Source: Sporisorium sorghi (lineage: Eukaryota; Basidiomycota; Ustilaginomycetes; Ustilaginales; Ustilaginaceae). From it: a stretch of 47,875 nucleotides of DNA. The first letter of the stretch is position 1, and each line of letters begins with the position of its first letter. The stretch is taken from positions 1 through 47,875 of the forward strand of contig JALCCG010000168.1 of the NCBI GenBank assembly GCA_023212695.1, written 5' to 3'. The position numbers and the translations under genes were made by a program. Below the pieces are notes generated by a model that saw only the letters and a program-made list of their open reading frames with translations, ran no database searches and was not told where the DNA came from. Below, piece after piece: positions 8,172 to 17,418 of the stretch.

Positions 8172-8681
8172 ATGATGACGCTCAACCTCTTCAAGCTCAC
8201 TCTAGCAGCTTTGCTGGTCTTCGTGACCTGCTGCAGGGGAGTTTCCTTCAATACTGGCGCTGACTTTACCGCACAGCTGACTGCTGCTGTACAAGCAGCC
8301 AATGAAGGTCCCATTCGTCAGGGAGGCAAGCTGGTCGCGTCGGATCTTTGGATCAAGGGCAGTAACTTGGAACACGTGATGCCAAACGTGCTTCGCGAAC
8401 AAAACCGAAACTTTGCCGTGCTGGCGCGACTTGAGCGCCTTGACAAGCACGGGGGCAAGGTGAGAGAAGTATACTCGGTCTATGGCACGCCAGTGACGGT
8501 CAGAATGCCCGGGCACCAATCGGAAATTCAGCGCATCTTCATCTTCGGAAAGGGAAATAAACATGGCTATGCGCCGTTCGGATTTGCATGGTATGAGACC
8601 TCATCACTCCCTCACGCCCATCTCGACTTCATAAGACACGCGGGTGGTCTGGATATCAAGAAGAAATGGGACGATATCTAG
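8172..8681 (+). CDS. Small secreted effector-like protein E5 (divergent member)
   Basis: A 169-residue protein starting at the double ATG 8172/8175. The signal peptide (LFKLTLAALLVFVTCCRG) keeps the VTCC end of the family. The mature chain lacks cysteine. After an N-terminal helix (FTAQLTAAVQAANE) and a longer middle region, the core is degenerate: VYSVYGTPV replaces the IFG-x-P pattern, but the strand RIFIFGKG and PFGFAW are kept and match E1 (HIFIFG, PFGFAN). E1 and E5 thus form a more distant pair flanking E2-E4. It is the last family member before the core genes and is convergent with the MAK21-like gene. Function unknown. Confidence 0.78.
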   Translation: MMTLNLFKLTLAALLVFVTCCRGVSFNTGADFTAQLTAAVQAANEGPIRQGGKLVASDLWIKGSNLEHVMPNVLREQNRNFAVLARLERLDKHGGKVREVYSVYGTPVTVRMPGHQSEIQRIFIFGKGNKHGYAPFGFAWYETSSLPHAHLDFIRHAGGLDIKKKWDDI

Positions 8682-9181
8682 GATGTACAGTCTTTCCTCC
8701 AGAGGCGTCAAGGTCCACCACCACCACCACCACCACCACCACCACACCGTCACATCGCAAAAAAGAACAGAACCGCTGTTCTTATGCACTCGACACAAAC
8801 GCTCACAAGACTCTACAGCACGGGCACTGCAAAGTGCTCAACGGGTCATCTCTCTCGTTTTCGAAGCGACGAGAGCGTCTGGCCCCACTCTCACGTAGTC
8901 TCTCTCTTCCCTTCCCTTCCTCAATCCATCTTCCTTTTCTTGACACTGATCCATCGCCTTGATTAGCGCGCATGTCTTTCCCGCCTTCGCCTGTAGTTCT
9001 CGCATCGCTTGCTCGCACCTTACGCTCGCTCAAGCCTGCCCGAAGCTCAGGCTTACTCTGTAGACGCAATCTCAAATCTTTTCCCTCAACCACTCGTGCC
9101 ACACGCTCACACAGCCCACAATCACTCTGTCCCACACTTTGAGCATGATCACGTTGCACGACACTCCTGCATCTACACGCC
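8682..9181. other. Convergent 3' spacer between E5 and MAK21-like gene, with (CCA)10
   Basis: A perfect (CCA)10 microsatellite lies at 8715-8744, just after the E5 stop. No gene is recognised in the rest. Confidence 0.5.
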
Positions 9182-12100
9182 CTACTCATCATCATCATCA
9201 TCGTCGCCACCGAGCAAGTGTGCGTAGTCGTCGGCACTCGCGAAGGTGGGCAGGTTCTGCATCAACTTCTTGCGCTTCTTCTTGTCCTTGGACTTCTTTT
9301 GGCGTTTGGAATCGCCCGCGTCGTCGTCGTCTTCGGAGTCCGAAGCGGCAGCACTGCGCTTCTTGGAGTTGAAGTCGGTGAACGGCATAAGGTCGTCGTC
9401 GGACTCGTCGAAGACGTTGCCGCCGTCGGACTCGTCGTCTTGCCAGTCGTCGGCGAGCTCTCCTGCTGGTGCTGTCGCGTCGTCGTCGTCGTCGTCCGAA
9501 GAGAAGGTCATGCCGGGGATGACGTTGGGCCCGTCATCGTCCGAGTCGTCACCGTCTTCTCCGGCAGCAGCAGCGGGCTCCTCGCCCTCCTCGTCACTGT
9601 CAACGTAGTCGAACTCGTCGTCGTCGGCATCGCTGTCATCCAAGCCCTCCAGCTCCTCCTTGCCAGGCATCGTCGCCTTCATCACCTTCCAGATCTCCTT
9701 CTCGTCGGCATCGTCGTCGCTGTCGAGACTCGAGTCGCTCTCGTCGCCCTCGACCGCCTTCTTGGCCGGAGCCTGCTCCTCGTCATCCGAACCCACCAGC
9801 GCGTCCTGATCGTCGTCGCCGGCCGTGTGAACGCGGCTCGAGGAAGGCTGTTTCGACTTGAGGTTGAAGAACTTGTGGAAGAACAACTGGTCGGCGGGGA
9901 TGGCGTCTGCGCGCTTCTTCCAGAACGCCTCGGTGTTGAAGAACTCGTTCTCGTTGAGCGCGTGCGTGCGTGATCGTGTGACTCCGCTGCCAGCCACCTG
10001 AGCTTGCGGCTGCATCGCACTTGCTCCTCGCAGAGCGGCTTTCTGTTTCGGGTTGCGGTAGACGAAGCGATCGAGGAAGTGCGAGAGCGTGTTCAAGCTC
10101 AGATCGGCGTTGGTGGTGATCTGACCACCTTCGAGCAGCTGCAGAGCGTGCACGGACACCGAAGGGTGGAAGTGCGACACGAGCGGAAGCACGTCCCAGA
10201 GACACGTGGTGCCGGCGTGTGCGAAGCGCGGCTCTCGCTTCCTGCCGTCGTACTTGGTCGACGCGTCCTTGGCAGCCGGCTTGCTCTTTGCCTTGTCCGC
10301 GTCCTCGGCCTCATCGTCGCTCGAGGCCACATCGTGGAAGTGCTCCTCGTCGTCCTCCTCTGGCTCGGTGAGCATGGCGCGCAGTCCCGGCGTGCGCTTG
10401 AACAGCTCGCCGAGCAGATGCAGGCATCCACAGATGAACGACGGCTGATGCAGCGAGAGGATCTGGCAGATACGCTTGACAAACGCCTTGACGCGCTCCT
10501 GCTCCACATCCGCCTTGAGCGCCTGGAAGATGAGGTTGAGGTACATGGCCTGCTTGCTGGAAGCCTCGAGGCGTGGGTCGAGCAGCGAGTCGTACAGCAC
10601 ACGGTAGAAGCGGTCCGTGATCGCCGCCGACGTGAGCACGGTGGACGACTCTTGGTGTGGGTTCGAGATGGTCAGCTGGAAGATGAGCTGCAGCGCCTGG
10701 ATGCTGATGTTGAACGAGCCAGAGTGCAGGATCTTGAACAAGGTGTTGACGTGCTTTTCAAACACGGAGGCCTCCATCTTTGCGAAAGGGAAAGCTCGAC
10801 GAACACCAGTCAAGATGGCAACCACCATCTTGGACTCGGCGTCCTTGACCAGCTTGGGCTCCTCGGGCTTGGCAGACGCAGCCTGGTTTGCTTTGCCTTT
10901 GCCTCGACCCTTGCCTTTACCCTTACCCTTGCGCGGCTGGTCCTTCCAGCGCTTCTTGTCCTTCTTCTTGGGTGCCTCTTCGGGATCTTGACCATCGACG
11001 ATGCCGTTGGCTTCCTTGACCTCGTTCTGCTTGAGGATGCCCTCGAAGAGCTCAAAGTAGAGCAAGATGAGGTGGTTGGCGGTGGCCTCGTCCTTGACGG
11101 TGAGCACGGTCTGGTTGAGCGTAAGCAAGCCGTAGTAGCGCGCGTGGGTGCTGTGGTTGCTCGTCTTGCCCGCCTCGTCGTCGTCTGCGCTTGCCACAGG
11201 CGTAGGTCGCATGATCAAGTTGGCAATCTCGCGGACCACGATGAACTTCATAGCAGGGTGAGCGGTGAGCAGCTCGAGGATGTGGTTGCTGGTCTTGGCC
11301 GCGACGCTTCGATCCGGATCGCCGAGCTTGTTGACGAGGAGACGGAGCAAGTTCTGTTCCTGCTCGGGCTTGTCGCGAAGGAGGATGAACGTCTGGGTGG
11401 TGGCTTGTTTGCGTGTGAAGGGAATCGTGTCGTGCGATTGCACCTCGAGCACCTGAAGGAACTGGAAGTAGAATTTCTTGAGGTGATCCTCGAACGCCCA
11501 CAGCAGCAGGTGAGACTTGGCAGCCTCAGCCGCGACGAGATCACCGGAAGCAAGGGCGGCAGAGGCAGCAGCGAGCTGTGGCTGGTCTCGGAAGTAACGC
11601 AGCTTTCTCGAGCCAAGACCGCCTTCGCTGGCGAGCCAATCGGCAAGGGCGCGGGTAGCACGGCTGGCCTCTTCACGACTCTTCTTGCGCGTCATGTTGA
11701 GCAGGTTGTCCATGTGCTTGGCATTGTGCACGGGACTGCTCTGCACCAAGAGCGTCAGGGCAGAGATCCTGTCCGAGAGCGTACCGCCGCCCTCGGAGGA
11801 GAGGAGGGAGCGTACGAACTGGGCATCCGAGGCAGTGAGGGTGCCGATGCTACCGCCGGCTTTGTTGAGCGAGGTCTCGCTGCTGGTGATGTCGTCGTAG
11901 GCACGGCTCTCTTGGCGCAGCAGGTCGGCGCCCATGTCGAGGAGCTGGGTGATGCGGTCGTGCGAGAGAGGTTCACTGCTGGCGGAGGGAAGCTTGGGCA
12001 TAGTCTGGGACATCCACGATGGCACAGCTTGCAATCGCAACGGTCCGGTGGCAGTGAGCGAAGGCTTGACCTTGGTCTCCTTGCCGACGCCATCGTCGTC

Positions 12101-12736
12101 AAAGACCATCTTCTTGCCCTTGCCCATTCGCTGTGCGGTGGTGCTCTCAGTGACGGTTTGGGGAGCGGACTGTTTTGATGGCTTTTGTGACTTTGCTTCG
12201 GTGGCTTGCTGCTTGTTGTTGCTGGTCTTCTCCTTTGATTTCGACTTGTCCTTGGATGGCGCGGCCTCTGCGTTTTGCTTCTTGGGCTTGGCTTTCTTTG
12301 GTGTGTCGACGGTAGCTTTGACCTCCTTCGTCTTCTTGCCACTGGATGTAGGAGCTGCTGCTGCGGGCTCAGACGAATTAGGATCCGATTGAAGCTGCTT
12401 GAGGAAGGCAGCGACTTCGCCAGAGAAAGCGGCCTCGTCGATGGCGACATCGGACTTTTTCTTTCCATTGGCTTTGGAGATGAGCTCGAGGTCTGCTCTG
12501 GAGCCACCGAAGCTCTCGATCTCGCGCATTAGAGTAGCCTCGTCGGCGCTATCCTCCGAGTCGTATGCATCGGCCTTTTTGGTGCTTGTCTTTTTGGTGG
12601 ACGTGGGAGTCTTTTTGGGTGTAGATTTGGAAGGTGCTGGTGAGCTTATCTTGGCCGACGAGGCAGTGTCGCTCGTCTTCGTGGCCGCCGTGCTCGTCGA
12701 GGACCTTGCGCCTTTTGGTCGGAAGTCCCTCGCCAT
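9182..12736 (-). CDS. MAK21: MAK21/NOC1 (CEBPZ)-like ribosome biogenesis factor
   Basis: An 1,184-residue protein. The start is the ATG at 12736-12734 (MARDFRPKG), since further in-frame sequence upstream is not protein-like. The CBF/MAK21 domain lies at about residues 660-890, with helical HEAT-like stretches such as ILHSGSFNISIQALQLIFQL, PSFICGCLHLLGELFKR and HPSVSVHALQLLEGG. Residues 20-240 are Lys/Ser/Thr-rich and disordered. A Lys/Gly-rich basic patch (KGKGKGKGRGKGK) lies near 610-625. The last 250 residues are very acidic and end in an Asp run. Members of this family act in the nucleolus in assembly and export of 60S pre-ribosomes with NOC2. Length fits (yeast protein about 1,025). It is convergent with E5 and divergent from the next gene. 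Confidence 0.93.
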   Translation of the reverse strand: MARDFRPKGARSSTSTAATKTSDTASSAKISSPAPSKSTPKKTPTSTKKTSTKKADAYDSEDSADEATLMREIESFGGSRADLELISKANGKKKSDVAIDEAAFSGEVAAFLKQLQSDPNSSEPAAAAPTSSGKKTKEVKATVDTPKKAKPKKQNAEAAPSKDKSKSKEKTSNNKQQATEAKSQKPSKQSAPQTVTESTTAQRMGKGKKMVFDDDGVGKETKVKPSLTATGPLRLQAVPSWMSQTMPKLPSASSEPLSHDRITQLLDMGADLLRQESRAYDDITSSETSLNKAGGSIGTLTASDAQFVRSLLSSEGGGTLSDRISALTLLVQSSPVHNAKHMDNLLNMTRKKSREEASRATRALADWLASEGGLGSRKLRYFRDQPQLAAASAALASGDLVAAEAAKSHLLLWAFEDHLKKFYFQFLQVLEVQSHDTIPFTRKQATTQTFILLRDKPEQEQNLLRLLVNKLGDPDRSVAAKTSNHILELLTAHPAMKFIVVREIANLIMRPTPVASADDDEAGKTSNHSTHARYYGLLTLNQTVLTVKDEATANHLILLYFELFEGILKQNEVKEANGIVDGQDPEEAPKKKDKKRWKDQPRKGKGKGKGRGKGKANQAASAKPEEPKLVKDAESKMVVAILTGVRRAFPFAKMEASVFEKHVNTLFKILHSGSFNISIQALQLIFQLTISNPHQESSTVLTSAAITDRFYRVLYDSLLDPRLEASSKQAMYLNLIFQALKADVEQERVKAFVKRICQILSLHQPSFICGCLHLLGELFKRTPGLRAMLTEPEEDDEEHFHDVASSDDEAEDADKAKSKPAAKDASTKYDGRKREPRFAHAGTTCLWDVLPLVSHFHPSVSVHALQLLEGGQITTNADLSLNTLSHFLDRFVYRNPKQKAALRGASAMQPQAQVAGSGVTRSRTHALNENEFFNTEAFWKKRADAIPADQLFFHKFFNLKSKQPSSSRVHTAGDDDQDALVGSDDEEQAPAKKAVEGDESDSSLDSDDDADEKEIWKVMKATMPGKEELEGLDDSDADDDEFDYVDSDEEGEEPAAAAGEDGDDSDDDGPNVIPGMTFSSDDDDDDATAPAGELADDWQDDESDGGNVFDESDDDLMPFTDFNSKKRSAAASDSEDDDDAGDSKRQKKSKDKKKRKKLMQNLPTFASADDYAHLLGGDDDDDDE

Positions 12737-13415
12737 GATGATGGATGATGACAGTTGTGACGAGGTTAAGAGGTGACGGTAGAGAAGGTGAAGAAGAGCT
12801 GTCACAGTTGCTGCTTCTCAAAATTTTCGAATGCCCCTGCGAGCAAGAAAAATAAAAATAAAAATAAAAATAAAATGGGAAGGGTTCCTCCTCAATTTTC
12901 TCAAAATTCGTCGCCTTGCTCTGAATCTCGGAACTCGGCGATGTTTCAAAAAATGTGGATTTGTTACGCTTAGGTGGCGTAACAAATTGAAACTCGCAAA
13001 AATGCACATTCCGCCCCTCTCGCTTGTCGTCTGATCTCTAGAGCCATGATCTTGATGACCATGCGCCCGCCGGTCTGAGGATGCGCAGGGGGGCTATAAG
13101 CTTGTTGATGAAGCACGAAGAAGCGCACAGATGAACTCGATTGCTCGCGTGCAGCCCACAAAGCTTTGAAGCAAATCGCTTGACAACGGCAGAGCTTGAA
13201 GCTTCATTAGGAAGAAGCCTTTAGCGCAGAAGGCCTTGTGACATGGCGCTTCGATGATCAGAACTGAGCTTGCTTCGAGCGGTGCCGTGAGAGGACCGTG
13301 GGAAGCGACAGACAAAAGAGGCGGCTTCGGCTGTCGTTGTTCTTGGCTGCAGAAGGGCGAAGAGAGACAGCTGCTGGCATTTTGCGGCTGCTGCTGCTGC
13401 TCGGAGCTGATTTTG

Positions 13416-13460
<45 letters not shown>

Positions 13461-14080
13461 GCGACACGGGCACAATTCGACTCTTGCGCAATCAAGCTCG
13501 GCGTTGGCTTTGGATTTCAATGGCATTTGTGCTGCCTGCCATGCACCTCGCTGCAGCTGCTTCCGAAGACTGTCACACCACGTTTGAACGCGCTGTCACG
13601 ACTCTGATCAAGCTAAAATGCCAGCATCTCTGTTCTCTTGCCCCTGTTGCTCGGCAAAGCCATTCGGTCCGCTGCCTCGAATGGCGGCATGCGCAGCGAG
13701 TCGACTGGCTGCCTGCCTGTCCGATCTGAACGACAGATGAGCCTCGCGTCCGCAATTCCTGCCAACAGCGCACGCGCTCTTCGTTGCTTGACGAGCTGTC
13801 AAAGAAAAGCTGGCCTCCCCTTGCCATATAGATACTCTTAGCTATCGTACCGGGTCGCATCCTTCCTTCCTTTCTTCCATCACCCATCATCCTAGCCTCG
13901 ACCATTCTCCTCCTCGTCTTCCTTTCCTTGTCCCCCCTTCGGCTTCTACAACTTTCTTCTTGCATTCGATCCAGCAGCGTTGATCGCGCCGGCAACCCAA
14001 AAAGTCATTCTTTGCACTACCTCAATCCCTTGCTCGTTCTCTTCCCTCGCATCTGCATTCCTTTCAGCAGCCTATACACA
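12737..14080. other. Divergent promoter region with A42 tract
   Basis: No gene is recognised. An AAAAT repeat lies at 12848-12876 close to the MAK21-like start, and an uninterrupted run of 42 A at 13416-13457. Pyrimidine-rich sequence at 13860-13960 precedes the next gene and is probably its promoter/leader. Confidence 0.5.
13416..13457. repeat. Homopolymer A42
   Basis: 42 consecutive A, the longest homopolymer in the window. It could be a retroposon tail or a nucleosome-excluding promoter tract; no retroposed gene is seen beside it. Length may be an assembly approximation. Confidence 0.8.
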
Positions 14081-15112
14081 ATGATCTGCGCCAAAACCCT
14101 CTTGCTCGCCTTTGTGGCCCTTTCCCTCTCCATCATGACTGTGGCGCAGGCCGCCCAGTCCACCATCAGCCACAACGCCGCTGTGCGCCGTCACGCCGTC
14201 ATCCTCGAGACGCGTGCGGCTCGTCGCTCGGTCGCGGTGGGAGATGGCAAGATGGTGGTTCAAAAGAGGCAAACTGCCGAGCAGCTCGCTCAGGCGGCTG
14301 CACTCAAACAGTGGGACGACGACTTCCACGCCAAGAACGCAGAGTGGCAGAAGGCTGCCATGGCTGCTCTGGCGCAAGGCCAGACGCCGCCAACTTTTGA
14401 CCAGTACTGGGCTGGCAAGTCTGGCGCCTCTTCGTCGTCTTCGTCGTCCGACTCTGGCTCTTCGCCCTCCTCGTCCTCTGACAGCGGCTCTTCCGGTGAG
14501 GCTGCGGCGTCTCCCGCTCAGAAGCCGCAAGAGCAGCAGCAACAACAAGACCAGTCGAGCAACGCTTCCACTCGCTCGTCGTCGCAGGACAAGTCTGGTT
14601 CCGAATCGGATGACTGTGCCGAGCAGGACTCGAGCAACGACGCTGCGCCCGCTGCTTCGTCGTCGAGTGCTCCCAGTGCCACGTCTTCCAAGGGTGCTGC
14701 TGCCGCCGCCGCTACGGGAAGCAAGAACAACGCTGCTACGAGCAACGCCAGCGCAGGCTCCTCATCGTCGTCGCAGTCTACGTCGGGCCACTTTGATGGA
14801 CAGGCGACGTACTACGCACCCGGACTGGGCGCTTGTGGCTGGACCAACACCGACTCGGACTACATTGTTGCCATCTCCGCCTCGCTGTTCGACTCGTTTG
14901 GCTCGGGCAACCCCAACAAAAACCCTGCCTGTGGACACAAGATCTCGGCTAGCTACGGCGGCAAGACCATCACCGTGTCTGTCGCTGACCGATGTGTTGG
15001 CTGTGCGTGGGGCGACCTCGATTTCACGCCGACTGGTTTCTCGCAGCTGGCCGACATGTCCAAGGGCCGCCTGAGCGGCTTGTCGTGGTCCTGGATCGGT
15101 TCTGCGCCTTAA
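14081..15112 (+). CDS. Secreted double-psi beta-barrel (expansin/RlpA-like) protein
   Basis: A 343-residue protein. Residues 1-26 are a signal peptide (LLLAFVALSLSIM). Dibasic sites RR (36-37, 48-49) and KR (62-63, in QKRQ) could be Kex2 processing sites. A Ser/Ala/Gln-rich linker covers about 115-235. The C-terminal domain (about 237-343) is a double-psi beta-barrel: start FDGQATYYAPGLGACGW, NPACGHK, then VADRCVGCAWGDLDFTP and a closing SGLSWSWI. Four cysteines in the domain could pair. Similar fungal proteins are often named expansin-like or riboflavin-aldehyde-forming-enzyme-like; the name does not prove activity. A role at the cell wall or plant interface is likely. The start is the ATG opening the signal peptide. 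Confidence 0.85.
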   Translation: MICAKTLLLAFVALSLSIMTVAQAAQSTISHNAAVRRHAVILETRAARRSVAVGDGKMVVQKRQTAEQLAQAAALKQWDDDFHAKNAEWQKAAMAALAQGQTPPTFDQYWAGKSGASSSSSSSDSGSSPSSSSDSGSSGEAAASPAQKPQEQQQQQDQSSNASTRSSSQDKSGSESDDCAEQDSSNDAAPAASSSSAPSATSSKGAAAAAATGSKNNAATSNASAGSSSSSQSTSGHFDGQATYYAPGLGACGWTNTDSDYIVAISASLFDSFGSGNPNKNPACGHKISASYGGKTITVSVADRCVGCAWGDLDFTPTGFSQLADMSKGRLSGLSWSWIGSAP

Positions 15113-17418
15113 ATGTCGCAACAAGACGATCGGAAGAATTTGCCGGCTCTGTTGCGAAAGCCCGCTGGTCGAGCTTGACGACGAGCTGTGCTGACTTTCT
15201 GCTCAATGGGTCGCTGGACGACTCGAACTAGTCTGTTGTAGCTCGAGATTGCACGCAGTCCACCTTGATGGTTTTAGGACGCGCAATTGACGGCTGCTGC
15301 TGCTGCTGCCCGAGTCTCGACTGATGTCGAGCACGTCATCATTGTATTTGTAACACCCACTGTCTTTCTTGTAGCACATACAGTTCTTTTCAGACAGCAC
15401 AACGTGGTTGAACAGCGTGTCGCCCGTGCCTGGTGATTGAAAGTGTGACAGCGACCTCGACATGAACGCCATAGACGAGACTGTGCTAAAACGATGAGAT
15501 GGAGCGAAGACCGTATTTCTACGAATCGAAACCATCGCCGACCGACTCCGACAGAGTGAGTGAGAGAGCTCTCGATGGTGAGAAGCGTGTCGTTATCGAG
15601 AGTGTCGGGAAGCTGAATCGAGTGCGCGTCAATTTCCCGCGTTTCAGAATCAGCTCCATCGAAGCCGACGGGAAGCCCGATCAAAGGAAGGGATTCCTTC
15701 GTTTTGACAGCAAAAACAGCAGGCATTTCCCGAAGGCCTTCAAAGGGACAGAACAGTTGAGACATAGCCGCAGCGCAGCATATTCGCATTTTCCGATTTG
15801 ACAGCTTCTTCTCTATCTCTCCCTCTCGCTAAGCCATTGCGAAAAGGGCGGCGGCTCGGCGAGGAAGGTTTTGACGTGAAATTAAAGCGGATTTTTTAGG
15901 GGGGCAGAGGGCACCACGAACCACCCACAAGCCGCCACTCCAAACAAGCGTAGCCGAGACAAGCAAGTCAAACTGCCTATGTGAGAGTTTTGCGAAGAAA
16001 AGTCATGCTGCTTTGCATCGCTGCAGTGTTCGCTTGGACGAGTACCGTACGCCCAACAAGAGACGGGCACACTGGTCTACAGAGCAGCCTCTTTGCCCAC
16101 GCCGTTCGCAGGCCGTTGGGGCATGACCATAGCTCGTGGATTGCCTACGCCTGCAGCCACACACGAGGCACAACTCGCATTCAAGCATGATTGCAGTCCT
16201 CAGCTCGCTGCTGCTGCTGCTGCTGCTGCTGCTGAGTGCAGATCAAAGATCACCGGTGAGATCGACGCTGATGAAACGAACAGATCAATGAAGGCGCTTG
16301 ATCAATCTTCCTCGCTTCAAGAAGAAGCTGCGAAAATGGCCGTGCGCTCCTGTCGCAACGTCGCCGCCGCCGCCGCCGCCGCCGCCTGAACTTGAAGAGT
16401 GTGTGGGTCTTTCGCTCTCCTGCATAATTTTCTCTCTTCCACAGTTGCAGCTGCTGTATGTAGGTCTCTTGTTTGACTCGCTTTTCGGCGTGCCAAATTG
16501 GCGAATTTTACGTCTCTCTCTCTCTCCAAGCGCTGCGGTGAATTTCAAGCCCTAAAGTTAAATTGGCTTTTTTTTTTTTTTTGGTGGGGAATTGTTTCTG
16601 ATTTTTTTGTGACGGACTACTGCTGTGCGTGAGTGAGTGAGAGTGTGAGTGTGCCCTGTGCGATGCTCAGCGGCAGCAGCAGCAGCAGAACGAGCAGAAC
16701 AGCCTCTCTTTCGCCGTTTTTCCGCTCCGCTCTCTGCTGTGCCAAAGTGCGTGCGAGTTGTTCAAAGGTTAATTCGATGAGGTTCAAGCTTCTCTTTGCA
16801 CGTCTATCCTTCCTCCTCATCATCATCTCCTTCCTGTTCATCTCATCCTTCACGCAACGCAAACGCGGATTCTTTCTTTCGAGGCTTCACACGCATCCAT
16901 TACGCCATATCCTCCCCATCTGGACGCTCGTCCTTCCCTTGGTCCCGCTTTCCGTTCTACCACGGACACACTCCTATCAGCCCATCTCTGGACTCCCAGC
17001 CGTCTATCCACAAACTGCAACGCCCGCATCCCATCGACTGTACCTGGACCGTTACTTGCTTGCCTGCTCTCGACAATTGGCTCGTTCGCTGTCGTCATGA
17101 CCAAGTGAAACCTTAACCTTGACCCCCCACCTCGCACAGCGGCCTGACGAGCCTATCGTCTATCCGCCTTGATTCCACCGTCACGCAGCAAACAAGGTTG
17201 ACTCTGCTGCTCTCGTGCACAGCCAACCCTGCACCTTACCTCAGCGTCTCCGAGCCTAACCTTGGCATCTAGAGACACGTTTGTCCCGTCCTACTCAACG
17301 CAGCGCAGCGCAGCGCAGCGCTAGCTCGCATCCATCTAGCTCCATCTCAGAATAGCTTTTTTCTTTTTTCTTTTTTCTTTTTCTTTTTCTTTTTTTTTTT
17401 TTTTTTTCTCTCGCCACC
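15113..17418. other. 2.3-kb gene-free region with microsatellites
   Basis: No frame with domain or signal features is seen. It contains (GCT)9 at 16207-16233, (GCC)8 at 16363-16386, T15 at 16568-16582, a GCGCA repeat near 17301-17321 and a long T/C tract (about 17356-17408) immediately before the next start codon. The right part is likely the promoter and leader of the following large gene. Confidence 0.5.

Noticed and set aside
8715..8744. Polyhistidine tract from (CCA)10
   Set aside because: It lies after the E5 stop codon; no gene spans it.
10004..12178. Long plus-strand open frame (724 codons)
   Set aside because: It is the antisense shadow of the MAK21-like gene; Val/Leu/Arg/Glu-rich with no domain.
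16207..16386. CRISPR-like or tandem repeat array
   Set aside because: Only trinucleotide microsatellites; no spacer structure anywhere in the window.
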